A program made the translations under genes and the position numbers. Below are positions 53,920-64,000 of a stretch of 64,000 nucleotides of DNA, one piece after another. Source of the stretch: Calliphora vicina. Lineage: Eukaryota > Arthropoda > Insecta > Diptera > Calliphoridae. Each line of letters opens with the position of its first letter. Position 1 is the first letter of the stretch. Under the pieces are notes generated by a model. It worked only from the letters and a program-made list of their open reading frames with translations, was not told where the DNA came from and searched no databases. The stretch covers positions 115,213,431 through 115,277,430 of the forward strand of contig NC_088781.1 of NCBI RefSeq assembly GCF_958450345.1. Direction: 5' to 3'.

Positions 53920-55835
53920 TGCCTATATTTTTTTCGAGTTGCACAGTGTTTTTGTATGAATGCAGGAACCAATGTTTAAAATTTTATCAAAATTGGCTAG
54001 ATTATTTCGAATAAAATTTGTTTCCCGATTTTGGTACATTTTTGTCCCCTTTGAAATAATATAAATTTTATTTAAATAAATTTCAGTATTGTAGTGGGTG
54101 GTCATAATAAAATATTCATATGTTTATGTCAATTTATAGAAAAAAATTATTTTATGAAAAAAAGTACCAAAAGTAAATAACCTTGTTCGTATTTTTAAAT
54201 TTATTATTTTTAAATAGATAACGAATACGATTCTAAATTCATTTCTATATTTATTAGTTTATAAGATGCATATGATAGCAAAAAAGAACCAAAATACAGT
54301 TTTCGCAAATTTTCTCCCCTAAATATACGATTTTTTAAGTAGATAGAGATGCATTTTAAATATTGTTTGTATCTATATTAGTTTAGGAGATATAAAATTA
54401 CCGAATTTATCGCCTAAACCTTCGAATTTCCAAAAATCCCTTCTAAGTGGAACTACATGGGGAGATGGAAAATACATACATTTATGATTGAAGGTATAAA
54501 ATAATTTTAAATTGTTTATTTCTTATGAATTTTCTTGTTTTGTTTTTGTTAAATAAAACTAAACAAAAAAACATAAAACTTTTCTAATAATAATTTTTTA
54601 ACAGCAAGCAAAGAAAACCTTTTAAATTTATTTATTTTCCAAAAAAAAGTGCACCAAATAGAAAGAAAGACTGAAAAATAAAGGCAAAATAAAACAAAGA
54701 AAAACTCATCTGTTTTGTTTGACTTGAGTTAATAATATTAAAACAAAACATGGATAAATTGTTTAAAAAAGAATCCCAATATCATCAGCAGTAGAAACGA
54801 ATAAAAAACTGTGTGCGTTTGCAGTAGTAGAATCTGTGTATGTTTGAAGTTATAACTGCACAGCAAAAAAAAAAAAACTTCTATTAAAACAATTGAGTGG
54901 AATGTTTATATTTTACTTTCGAAACAATCATTGAAAATAAAAAAAATGACGAAAAAAAAAACACACAAATGCAAAACAATAACAAAAGTGCACCCACCAC
55001 TTTAAATATACAAAAAAAAAGTTTGGAAAATAAAAACTGAACAGAACACAAAATAAGAGACATTTTTGTTCAAAATAGTACAAAAAGAGGAAAATATGGA
55101 AACAAGTAAAAACAAAAAATAAACCAGCAACGAGTTGAGAACAATGCAATGGCAATGGAAAAAATATATTAATTCAATTGAAACAAATATAAAAATACTT
55201 TTTGTTTGTTCTTCATATGAAGAGACTTGGGTTGATTTTTTATTTTTTACAAGTAACACAATCAAACAATAAGAAAACAAGAATATAAGTAAAACAAAAA
55301 ATGGGGGAACCAATATTACAATGAACAAATATCAGTCAGATACTACTTCTACAGAATATTATTTTTTTTTGTATAAATATGAAGACAAACGAGTTGACAA
55401 TTGTCATTTGTCCTATACTGTTTACTATATGGCCATTTGCTGACTTTTTGAAAGGGGCAGTTAAAGTTCAAGTTGTAATTTTTACAAATCTGATGCCACC
55501 AGCTCATTTTTTGGTATAATATTTAAAAAATCTAAATATTGTACCATCTTTACTCCTGGAGGGTACAAAAATTTAACTATATAGCGCAAGCCCATTAAAT
55601 ATTCTTGGTTTTTAAAATTTATTGTTTAAATAGCTGGCACGACAGACATTGTATTGTCCAAATTAGAACAAAGCTGTTTGAAATGTGTAAAAATAGTTAA
55701 AAGGAGAAATAAAACATATTTTTGAATGATAACTTTAATTAATATAGTTTTGGGTTATGTTTGATTTACATTTGATTTGAAAATATGTTAAGATTCATTG
55801 TACATTTTGATTATAATAAAATAAATATGACAGCC
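53920..55835. other. Unique A+T-rich DNA, no gene recognised
   Basis: Purine-rich A-tracts dominate 54540-55330, and the minus-strand frames at 54928-55328 are the Phe/Cys/Leu-rich shadow of these. A short more balanced segment (GTGTGCGTTTGCAGTAGTAG, 54811-54830) is unassigned. Confidence 0.4.
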
Positions 55836-55837
55836 CT

Positions 55838-57720
55838 TGAGATTAGTTAATTGTCATTGCGAATGCAAGCCGTACTGGAAACTGCAAGCGTATCAAATCG
55901 AATGGCATGTCGATCGGAGCCATTGAGATCAGTGGTATCAAAACGTCTTTTCCTTTGTACTTTTCTTTAAGTATTCTTGCTTCGATGACGTTATTTATCA
56001 GGTTTTTTTACAGCAAGTCGAGTGTCGCTACAAAGACTTGGTTGGATTATGTTTCGTAACATTATGATTACCGATCCGACTTTCAGTTGAAAATTGTGAG
56101 TCTGTAATCCGGGAAATTCCAGCAAGTTTTAAAACTCGATTGGCTAGTTGAGGACATCATCTAGCGAAGCAACAGAATCCCTCGATTTGTACATCATCAA
56201 TTCGACAGCAATTTCACTTTGAATCTTAAAATTCAATTCGTCGAACAATCATGATTTTTGAAATTTTGTGCAATGTTTGGAAATACCTTTCGGATGAGTT
56301 CAGATTTTGATTCGCTGAACTGGCAGAAAGCAACGGAATATTGAATGATGCCGGTCTAAATGTCAACCGGGATTTTGCCATTGCCAATGTCCAGCAATTG
56401 TTTGGAAAATACTTCTCGAAACTAATCGTTCAGCAGCTCGACACGCATCTTCACAGTCAATTTGAGTTTCTTGACCTATTTCCACAAAACCGACGACTTC
56501 AAATATGCATTAAGTTCATTGGCTGGCATTGACCTTGAAATCACTGGCAAAATTTGCCAAAATTCACCTGCCAACAGAATCATAGCACCACCAATCCACG
56601 TTTGTTTTTTTCGTAAATCTTGCAACGTTTTGTCTAATGCCTCCAAAGACTTTTTATGAGCCATTCTATACTCATTCCGAACGATCAGTTTGCTTTGCTG
56701 CTAAACTTTGTCCACCCCACTGTTCTTAGTAATGTTGCATGTTGGATTTTCATTGATTTGCATATTCAAGGGCAACTTGAGTGCAGAATGATCAGTTCGA
56801 CCGCCTTTCAACAACTGCTGCACTTCCTGATGAAGCAAGTGCGTGTGCAGTATCAGCGAGCGTATCATTGCCAAAATCAACGCGATCAAAAAAGTTTTTC
56901 CAGTTCCACCGGGAGCGTTAAAAAAAATCCCTCCAGTTCCATCTTTCTCAAATTTCATAAGAGTGTCGTATGCATATTTTTGTTGTATATTCAACAGTGG
57001 AATATTTGTTCGAACGGATTGCCTCAAGGCATCGCAATCATAATGTTTTGCGCGTCGCAACTCTTAATTAAATGCGTCGTGCATCAGATAATACTTTGTT
57101 CGACATCATCAAGCACAGGTCCTCAACAAATATTAAAGTCTAGTTGTAAATTTCCTCGCTCAGATACAAATTTGGATTTGATGTTCTAATATGCATCTGT
57201 TCCAAAATATCATCACACATGACATCTTTGTATTTGCTCCACAAATCAGTCGGTTTGGATGGAAAGCATGTTGAAATAATTATTGAAAACAATATACAGC
57301 ACAGCATAGCCGAGGGTGTATTCCCAATGAGTGTTACACAATTCACCATTTATAGTTCGCAAATCTTGAAATGATGTTGGGTCACAATTTGAAATTTCTT
57401 TGACGATTGATTCCAAGTATAATATCTTGGCATTTCGGAGTATAGCAGCGTTCGGGCAAATTCATCATTCCAACACATTTCAAAAAATCTGGTCCATATT
57501 GTAGATGGCGGTCGATCAAAAGTTCATAATACATTCATCTTAGTAAAGTAAACTCTGACACTTTTTTCAGATATATGGCTAAATGAAAAACAGTTGGAAG
57601 TCTTTCATGAGTGGCAAACAAATTGCTGCTAACATAGCATCCCAATTGAAATTAAGTGACTTCATCGTTGGAATTCACCGCACTAACTCAGTAATGTCAC
57701 TTCCTTTGGTTAGATATTAG
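55838..57720 (-). pseudogene. Helitron helicase (Pif1-like) C-terminal relic
   Basis: On the minus strand the helicase part of a Helitron Rep-helicase can be followed. First come ERLPTVFHLAIYL and LLYSEMPKYYTWNQSSKKF in shifting frames (57.7-57.4 kb), then LWSKYKDVMCDDIL and IRTSNPNLYLSEEIYN (57.25-57.14 kb). Walker A APGGTGKTFLI lies near 56917-56885, followed by RTDHSALKLPL, MAHKKSLEALDKTL and GGAMILLAGEFWQILPVI, then FPGL, GSVIIMLRNIIQPSL, RLAVKKP, KYKGKDVLIP, QFPVRLAFAMTIN and SQG. The Walker B Asp (WDE) reads RNE, and stops and frameshifts are many. The Rep nuclease half and the ends are absent. Dead copy. Confidence 0.9.
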
Positions 57721-58310
57721 CAGATGGTCGTATTAGTGGGCGTGAACAATTTTTCTTTCTGTAAAACACTTTTGTGGACTATTGCGAACATTTAAAAAAA
57801 TTAAACTTATTTAAACATGTTCAAATCGGTCCAGCCGTTCTTAACAGTTGCAATTACCTACGGACGACATTTGATGTTTATTTATATAGATAAATTGAAA
57901 AGATAAGGTTGCTTAAAATGTTTTCTAGTGATTTTTACGTCCACTTATTTGAGATTTATTTTTCATATTCGCAAATAAAAGTCACAAGCTAAGCTTTACG
58001 AAAAAAATAAATTATAAATCACTCATCTAGATTAGTTGTGTTTGTTTCTTTTCTGATTCTCTCAACCCGTAACCTAAAATGTTCTCTAATAAATCACTCT
58101 CTCAGTGATATATCACAAAAAATTATTTTTAAATGGCTGCGAATGAGAATTTACTATTGAAATGAAAGTGAACCTGTTATTTTCGGTCTCTGGTTTAAAA
58201 TCAAAACAATTGCATTTTTACTTTAATCAAGGTAAGTTATTATAAAAAGTGAGAAAAAATAAATCAAATCATGAAAAAGCCACCCCATTCCAATGTTTTT
58301 TCTGGAGTGA
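57721..58310. other. Unique DNA, no gene recognised
   Basis: The part after 57700 (GGTTAGATATTAGCAGATGG) may still belong to the decayed Helitron. Beyond 57900 nothing is recognised. No frame above chance. Confidence 0.35.
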
Positions 58311-58319
58311 AGGGATTAG

Positions 58320-58970
58320 TTTAATAACCACCGCACAGTGGTTTAGAAACTTTTTTTTTTTGGAAATAATTCGGTATCTCGGGAACTATTGGAGATATTA
58401 TTACAAAATTTCACATGGTTAGAGCTGAGGTGTTTTTGAGTTGAATTACATTTGTTCAGCTTCCTAGGGGTAATACGGGCCAGTTTGTGCTCCCTCAAAG
58501 TTGGTAACCTCGGATCTCAAAATTTTTAAAAAAATCCCCAAAAATTCATTTATGATCCGAATGAGCTGAAATTTAAAATATAAATAGTCCTTGAGAAGAT
58601 CTACAAAAAATACGCTTACATGTGTAGGTTATCTCCTTCAGTTGAAGAGATATTTAGGTTTATTTATTTTTTTTTTTAATTTTGCTCGATTTTTGTTTGT
58701 TTTTTAGATATGGCGGCAATACGGAGGGTCGAATTTTTTTTTCAAAATATCAGCTATATTGGCAATAAAATTCTAAATGAAATAAAAAAAACTTGGTAAC
58801 TGTTATCTCGTCCGTGTAAAAAGTTACACGCATCCAAAGTTGGAACATGTAAAATGGGCCTAATTTTTTACGATTTTTCCTAAAAAAGTCCCTATATTTT
58901 TTCTTTTGTAGAAACAAATTTTCTTTGGGACTATATACAATTTTTATATGTTCCGGAAAGAAAACTTAAT
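58320..58970 (+). repeat. Dispersed repeat, copy 1 (related block at 63735-64000)
   Basis: TTTATGATCCGAATGAGCTG, AAATATAAATAGTCCTTGAG, AAGATC.ACAAAAAATA and TTTTTTAGAT.TG.CGG recur in the same order at the end of the window. The block begins after GCACAGTGGTTTAGAAAC (58333), which may be a terminus. No coding frame. The family is not recognised. Confidence 0.7.
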
Positions 58971-60180
58971 GCAAAAGCATGTAAAGTAAAATTGGGCTCA
59001 CTTAAGCGGACACAGTATCCTCCAGACCTATCCAAACTTGGACAATTTTAAAAAAAATATTTAGGTTTCAGTAAAATATTCTAAAAAGGCAAAGCACCGA
59101 TCCTCGAAAAAGTTCCGTATTTGTATAACCCTATATGTTGTTTAAATACTTAGAAAGTTGTTTTACTATCACACGGTAAATAGCGTCACAGTAGGCACTT
59201 TTCTAAAAAAAACTCAGTTTTTGGAACACATTTTCCCCGTTTTAGGAATTTCGGTATTTGAAAATAAAAAATGTCAAAAATTATAATGTGGAAAATTTTG
59301 GTAATTTTCGGATCAAAAATCTGTAATATTTGAATGAATGAAGACTTTTGTAAGATTTTTTTTGTTGAATAGGACTTTAAGCTTTAATATGTATTTTTAA
59401 TCATAAAAATCGAATTATTAAAAAAAAGTTATAAACGGTTAAAAATACATTTTTGATTTTTTTTTTGAGTTTTTGTATAAAAGTACCTCTAATTCACATA
59501 TTTTTAACGAATTAACCTTTCATAAATGTCTGAATATTTCATGAAATTATGTAAGTTTTTATAAAAAGTTTAGCATTTTTTTTATTATTTTCGTAATTTT
59601 TCAAATTCAACAATAGTTATTTTAATTTTTTTTTATGAAAACCTATTTTTTTGCAAATTGTTTTAGAGATAATATTATATAGACAAAAATGAGACATTAC
59701 TTGTTAAAATCGGTTTATATTTGCAAAAGTTATTAAACTTTTTCGAAAAAATTTACCTTGTAAATTTGTTTTTTTTTATACATATGCACTGAGGGAGAAA
59801 ATACTATAAAAAGTATTAATGAAAAGTTGAATAACTTTTACAATTTTCCTCCGCTTAAAAAAATTAAAACATTAAGCTAATTCACAAGGTGTCCTAATTT
59901 CAGAAGTACTAAAATAATAACATGAAAAAATACGACTGTTGTGAACAACCCCTCATAACTAAGTGTGCTATTTCAAATCTAAATCAGTTGATATAAAAGA
60001 CCGATACGAAATAAAACAATTACAAACATTTTCTGTTCCAATGCCAAGTGAGAAAACTAAAATAATAATTATTTTCTATAGCGTCCATTAAATACTATCC
60101 TGCAACCACTTTACGAAAATAAATAAAAATTTTGTTCAAAAAATAATTGTAAATAAAAACAGCTGATTATCAGAGACCTG
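58971..60180. other. A+T-rich DNA, no gene recognised
   Basis: Long T-rich and A-rich tracts with AAAATTTTTC-type words. No frame with a motif and no termini found. Confidence 0.4.
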
Positions 60181-60420
60181 TGTCGAACACTTTTATCGGT
60201 GACGAAGGCTTGTGAAAAATGGTATGGCGGTTTTGCTTAATTTTTCGAGACTAGAACTTTTTGAATGCGATTCTTGGTGTCGGCTCCCGAATATTATCAG
60301 CGTTTCGGGGTATGCGACTAGTAGGGGTTCGGCGCTGGTCTCTGCTGGTTGGATACGACAGCACAATAAACATAGCTTACAGAGTAGTAATAGTTTAGGA
60401 CATTTTTTGCTTGAATAGCA
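60180..60420 (+). other. Isolated G+C-richer block with a short open frame
   Basis: About 200 bp stands out from its surroundings by G+C content (GGTGTCGGCTCCCGAAT, GCGTTTCGGGGTATGCGACT, GGGGTTCGGCGCTGGTCTCT). The frame 60212-60418 (68 codons) includes SRLELFECDSWCRLPNI and has no known motif. It could be a fragment of a mobile-element coding region or a host exon. No clear splice acceptor or donor brackets it. Confidence 0.25.
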
Positions 60421-60424
60421 ACAA

Positions 60425-63020
60425 TAACAATTTTAAACCATTGTGAAATATTAGAACATTATGACAATATGACATGATAAGATACCTTGTGAATTGAACA
60501 ATTGTTTTGTTAAGAACTAAGTTCACTATATATGTACATATATAGTTATAAATTTGTATAATATATCATAGCACAATAAGCTATGAAAAGCAACTAAAAT
60601 CAATAAAAGTTGATAATGTTTTTTCTTAAATTTCTGAGTTGCTCAACATTTTTGCATGTCATTTGTTTATAGGCAGCAAAAGGCATCTAATTTTGATATA
60701 TATTTTAGATAATAAGTTAAACTTTAATTCTATGTTACTACTAGATCGGCGGCAAACGGCTCCAATAGTTAAAATCCTAGTCAAATTTGCGTAGGTAGGC
60801 CAAAAAACATTATATATTTTAAATTAATAAATTTCAAATCTGCTAACAATATATACAAAACTCTTTACAAACATGGAATCTGGAAAATATACTCTTTCCA
60901 ACAAGGTATATCAATTCTGAAAAAAACAATTATAAATATTAAAAATACGCCCTTGAATAAGGTATAATTCTAACTCCCCAAATCTTTAAAGTGAAACGTA
61001 GTGTATTCTGTCACCATTTGCGAATACTTCTGTTGGTATAATAAATTTTGATTTTTACAATATTTTCAAATTTATATATCTATCTAACCAGAGCACCCTG
61101 ACGGCAAAGTTTTGCAAAAAATCATAAACGATGATATTGGCATCATCTATGTTTTAAAGACTATAGAAAATGTGGTTAGTAAACTAACCACCCAACCGCA
61201 AAGAGTTAATATGCAGCTGGCATTTTGTTGGTAAATAGAACATATCATTCAACTATTGCAAGGATCACCTTATGCTATGCTGCGCTCTTTCCATTGGATT
61301 TGTAAAATGATATGGTATTCCTATGAAAATGTGGACAACATAATTTCAAATAATAATCCTTTTTGGCAAATCTATACATAAAGGATCTTTACGAAAATGT
61401 AAAACAAAAAGAGATGTACTTTTTATAGGAGCCAATTATGGACTTATTTCAAATAATATTAAACAGTTTTCAACGTGTGGTCTTTCCTTAATAGGTAAAG
61501 TCACTAAAAATTAAATATAATCAAATAATAACCAAGCTTAATTTATGTATTCAGTAATTTACTTACCTTTTATTAATTTTTTAATAAAATTTTGAATTTA
61601 AAACAAAATCATAGTATTTTTTAGTGCATAATTTTATATTTTAAGAGCATATTTTTCGTTTTTAAGTGCATTTCTTATGCTCATATTCTTGGTTGCCCTG
61701 GTGATCACAAAATTAACTACCTTTTTTTCGTTTCAATAACAAACTGATATATTTCCGAGTGCATGATTTATACAGACATAAAGCTAAATTAACTTATAAT
61801 TTCCTAAGGATGAAGAATTTATATAGTTTGCGGAGTCTGCCATTCAGTCCTACATTAGAGTGGGTCGAAAAAAAAGTTGTCCTTGTCACTATCTAATATT
61901 AAAACTCGATTTTTTTGTAATATATATATGACTGTTTAAGTTTATTTTCCCATAAATCGCAGTATTTACGAAGGTATTAACGATTTTAAGATATTTTTTA
62001 TACTAAAAATCTATTTTATTTACTAAGTTGATATAAATAATATAAATGATTGAATTAATTTTTGATCATTCAAGGAATTCTCTCCAAAATATAGACTCGC
62101 AACGTTATCTACTTTAGATAATTTCTTTACATTCCGACTTAGACATAGTCAATATTTTCTTAAAACACCCTCAAAATAGGCATTAAATACAAAAATTGCT
62201 TCTTTACTTTAAAACCACATTTTAAAACTCTAACATTTGCATGTTTTCACAATAAAACAATTATCTATATCGATAAGATAATAAAACAAATCATGTCTTT
62301 CTATCTTGTTAAACAAATCTTAGATTACATACCAAATATTCTTAGTTTTCTTTTTCTTCTATTTCTTGATTTGCATCCATTGCATTTCATTTAAAGGTAT
62401 TTGTTTTCATATTTATAAATTCTATTATTGTTTTACAAAATTAAATTGATGTTGTTATAAATAGTTTTTTTTCTTTAGCTTTTTTTTTCTATTTATGTAG
62501 TTTGTTTTTTTTTTTAACATGCATTCACTGATTTATTTTTATATGTTTTGGATTTTTTTTCTTTTTATTTTGTTGGTTTGAAACGTGCTATCAATTTGCA
62601 TCGATCAATATCAAACTAAAAAGATTTCAATTTAATAGCACTACAACAATAACAAGCCAAACGACAACTTAAACTGAAAACAAGAACGAAGAGAGAAAAG
62701 TAACAACAACAAGAACAAAAATGAAACTAAATAAACGAAAATGGATGAGATTCTTGTAAATAATGCAATCTAAGTACGAGTAAATGTTTATTGGTACTAC
62801 AACTAGATAGATTGTTAGATAAATATATACTATATATTTTTACACTCAGACAAAAAAACATGAATAACAAATAACAAATCAGAGTTAGTTGTAGATCTGG
62901 AACTCTATGAACTTTTGTACTACAAAAATATTAATTATAATTTAAAATCTAATATAGCTGATTTTTTTCTATAGAGAAACTGCTAAATTTTTGGTGCTTT
63001 CAAAGTATTATATTGATTTT
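60425..63020. other. Unique A+T-rich DNA, no gene recognised
   Basis: The stretch at 62590-62770 is A/C-rich (ACAACAATAACAAGCC, AACAAGAACGAAGAGAGAAA), like the unique islands at 9.5 and 40.8 kb and like fly 5' untranslated exons, but no start or splice site can be assigned. The rest is simple A+T-rich DNA. Confidence 0.35.
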
Positions 63021-63024
63021 GTCA

Positions 63025-63245
63025 TTCTGTTTGTAACACACCAAAATATTTGTCGCACATAAGTATAAATATTCTGGGTCCTCATAAGATTCATACACGA
63101 TCTAGATATGTCTCTACGTCTGTTTGTTGATCAAGATACTCTCTGTTGATACGATTTTGTATTGAAAATGGGCAATATCAGTCCATGATTTCACCTAGAC
63201 TCCATACAAATGTCCTCCGGAATACTGTTTGAGAAGTCATAAAAA
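63025..63245 (+). repeat. Diverged family H relative (older subfamily)
   Basis: TTTGTAACACACCAAAATAT, a TATAAATATTCTGGGTCCTC segment, GATCTAGATATGTC.CTACGTCTGTTTG and CAGTCCATGATTTCACCTAG, then CCATACAAATGTCCTCCGGA, follow the family H order (GTTTGTAACGCCCAAAA, GATCGACTTAG, CCGTCCGTCTG, CGGTCCATTATTTCACC, CCATACAAATGTCC). The divergence is high. It shows that family H has at least two subfamilies in this genome. Confidence 0.65.
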
Positions 63246-63734
63246 TAAGTTTTAATAAGCACTCTAAACTTATGTATAATAACACTGTCCAACAAATTGA
63301 GACTTTTTGATTGGAACTGAATAGCGACCCTATAATTCTGAAAGGGCATGTTGAGTAGATCATTTTTGTAGAATAAACTTATAGTCCACCTAGTTGGAAT
63401 TTTTTTTTACAGTGGGTCAAAGTTTTCATTTTTTGATCGAAGGGAGCAGTATACTAACTGAAAAAAATGTTGTAAGTTAATGAGAGAGAAAGAGAATTCT
63501 TATTGTCAGAGTTGTATTATGAAATTGTATGGGGGTCATTTTCATGGAAGATCTTAACCCTCTAGCTCCTCTCCTTAGGGGTCAATTTGACCCTTTTTTT
63601 GAGAAAATGAAAAAAAGTCCTTTCAAAAAGGACATTTAAGGATTAAAATTTTCTACGAAAATGTTTGCAGGAAAATTTCAGTGGGGGTCACCAAAGATAC
63701 CAAAGTTGTAAAAAAAGCTCTTTACGCTTAAAAA

Positions 63735-64000
63735 TTTTTTTAAAAAAATCACAAAAAATCTATTTATGATCCGAATGAGCTGATATTTAAAATATAAATA
63801 GTCCTTGAGAAGATCGACAAAAAATATATATACATATGTAAATTATCACTTTTAGGTCCAGAGTTATTTATGTTTATTTATTTATTTTTTTTTAAATTTG
63901 TTCCATCTTTTTTTAGTTTTTTAGATCTGTCGGGCCTACGATGGTTCGAAATTGTTTTTTTAAAATATCACCTATATTCGCGAAAAAATTTCGAATACTA
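63735..64000 (+). repeat. Dispersed repeat, copy 2 (cut by the window end)
   Basis: It matches 58535-58790 in the same orientation: TTATGATCCGAATGAGCTGA, TATTTAAAATATAAATAGTC and CTTGAGAAGATCGACAAAAA. It runs off the end of the window, so its right boundary is unknown. Confidence 0.7.

Noticed and set aside
63953..63960. tRNA B-box (GGTTCGAA)
   Set aside because: No A-box or acceptor stem can be formed at the right distance.

Overview
This window looks like gene-poor nuclear DNA of a higher fly, probably a calyptrate or blowfly-like dipteran. That is an inference. It rests on very high A+T, long tracts without open frames, CA-rich and (CAA/CAG)-rich unique islands, mariner, Tc3-like, DD37E-like, hAT-like, PIF/Harbinger-like, Helitron and CsRn1-type elements, and a high-copy dipteran repeat (called family H here) with the landmark GGGGAGGGTATAATGCG. 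I found no conventional host gene. The only host-like coding candidate is a short Thr/Asn-rich open exon ending in a strong splice donor at 27625-27772. No tRNA, rRNA or CRISPR array was seen. The window probably lies in a large intron or between genes.

Layout. 1-5.4 kb: unique A+T-rich DNA, a degenerate ~72-bp tandem repeat, and three mariner remnants. 6.34-8.94 kb: a 2.06-kb array of a perfect 11-bp repeat, followed by an old, degenerate 12-bp version of it. 9-11 kb: unique CA-rich DNA and a MITE. 11.4-16.3 kb: a hAT remnant next to an intact Ty3/gypsy element of the CsRn1 type. This element has identical 141-bp LTRs, an ACAT target duplication, a tRNA-Trp primer site, gag, and pol reached by a -1 frameshift (slippery A_AAA_AAC, 8-nt spacer, 8-bp hairpin). 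16.3-26.7 kb: family H copies, foldback repeats, PIF-type MITEs, a hAT element with an exact 8-bp duplication, and a Tc3-like pseudogene broken by a MITE and by a family H copy. 27.6-31.4 kb: the candidate exon, then a 3.6-kb element with ~75-bp terminal inverted repeats holding an unrecognised broken ORF, a mariner fragment and a hAT relic. 33.1-36.8 kb: two hAT elements with exact 8-bp duplications, the second split by a 1.3-kb foldback. 38-50 kb: tandem duplications, a DD37E-like transposase pseudogene, several short inverted-repeat elements, and a non-LTR RNase H relic split by a foldback. 50.8-53.9 kb: a foldback host split by a 1.75-kb element (8-bp duplication, empty site visible at 26.7 kb) and by a family H copy. 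55.8-57.7 kb: a decayed Helitron helicase. 57.8-64 kb: mostly unique DNA with a repeated ~260-bp block and an old family H relative.

The only machinery that looks functional is the CsRn1-type element: Gag would form the particle, and the frameshifted Gag-Pol would supply protease, reverse transcriptase, RNase H and integrase. Everything else coding is broken. The nesting and the filled and empty sites give a relative insertion history. The strongest leads are the complete frameshift signal in the retrotransposon, the Helentron-like architecture of family H, the homogeneous 11-bp satellite, and the foldback that carries inverted copies of family H modules.
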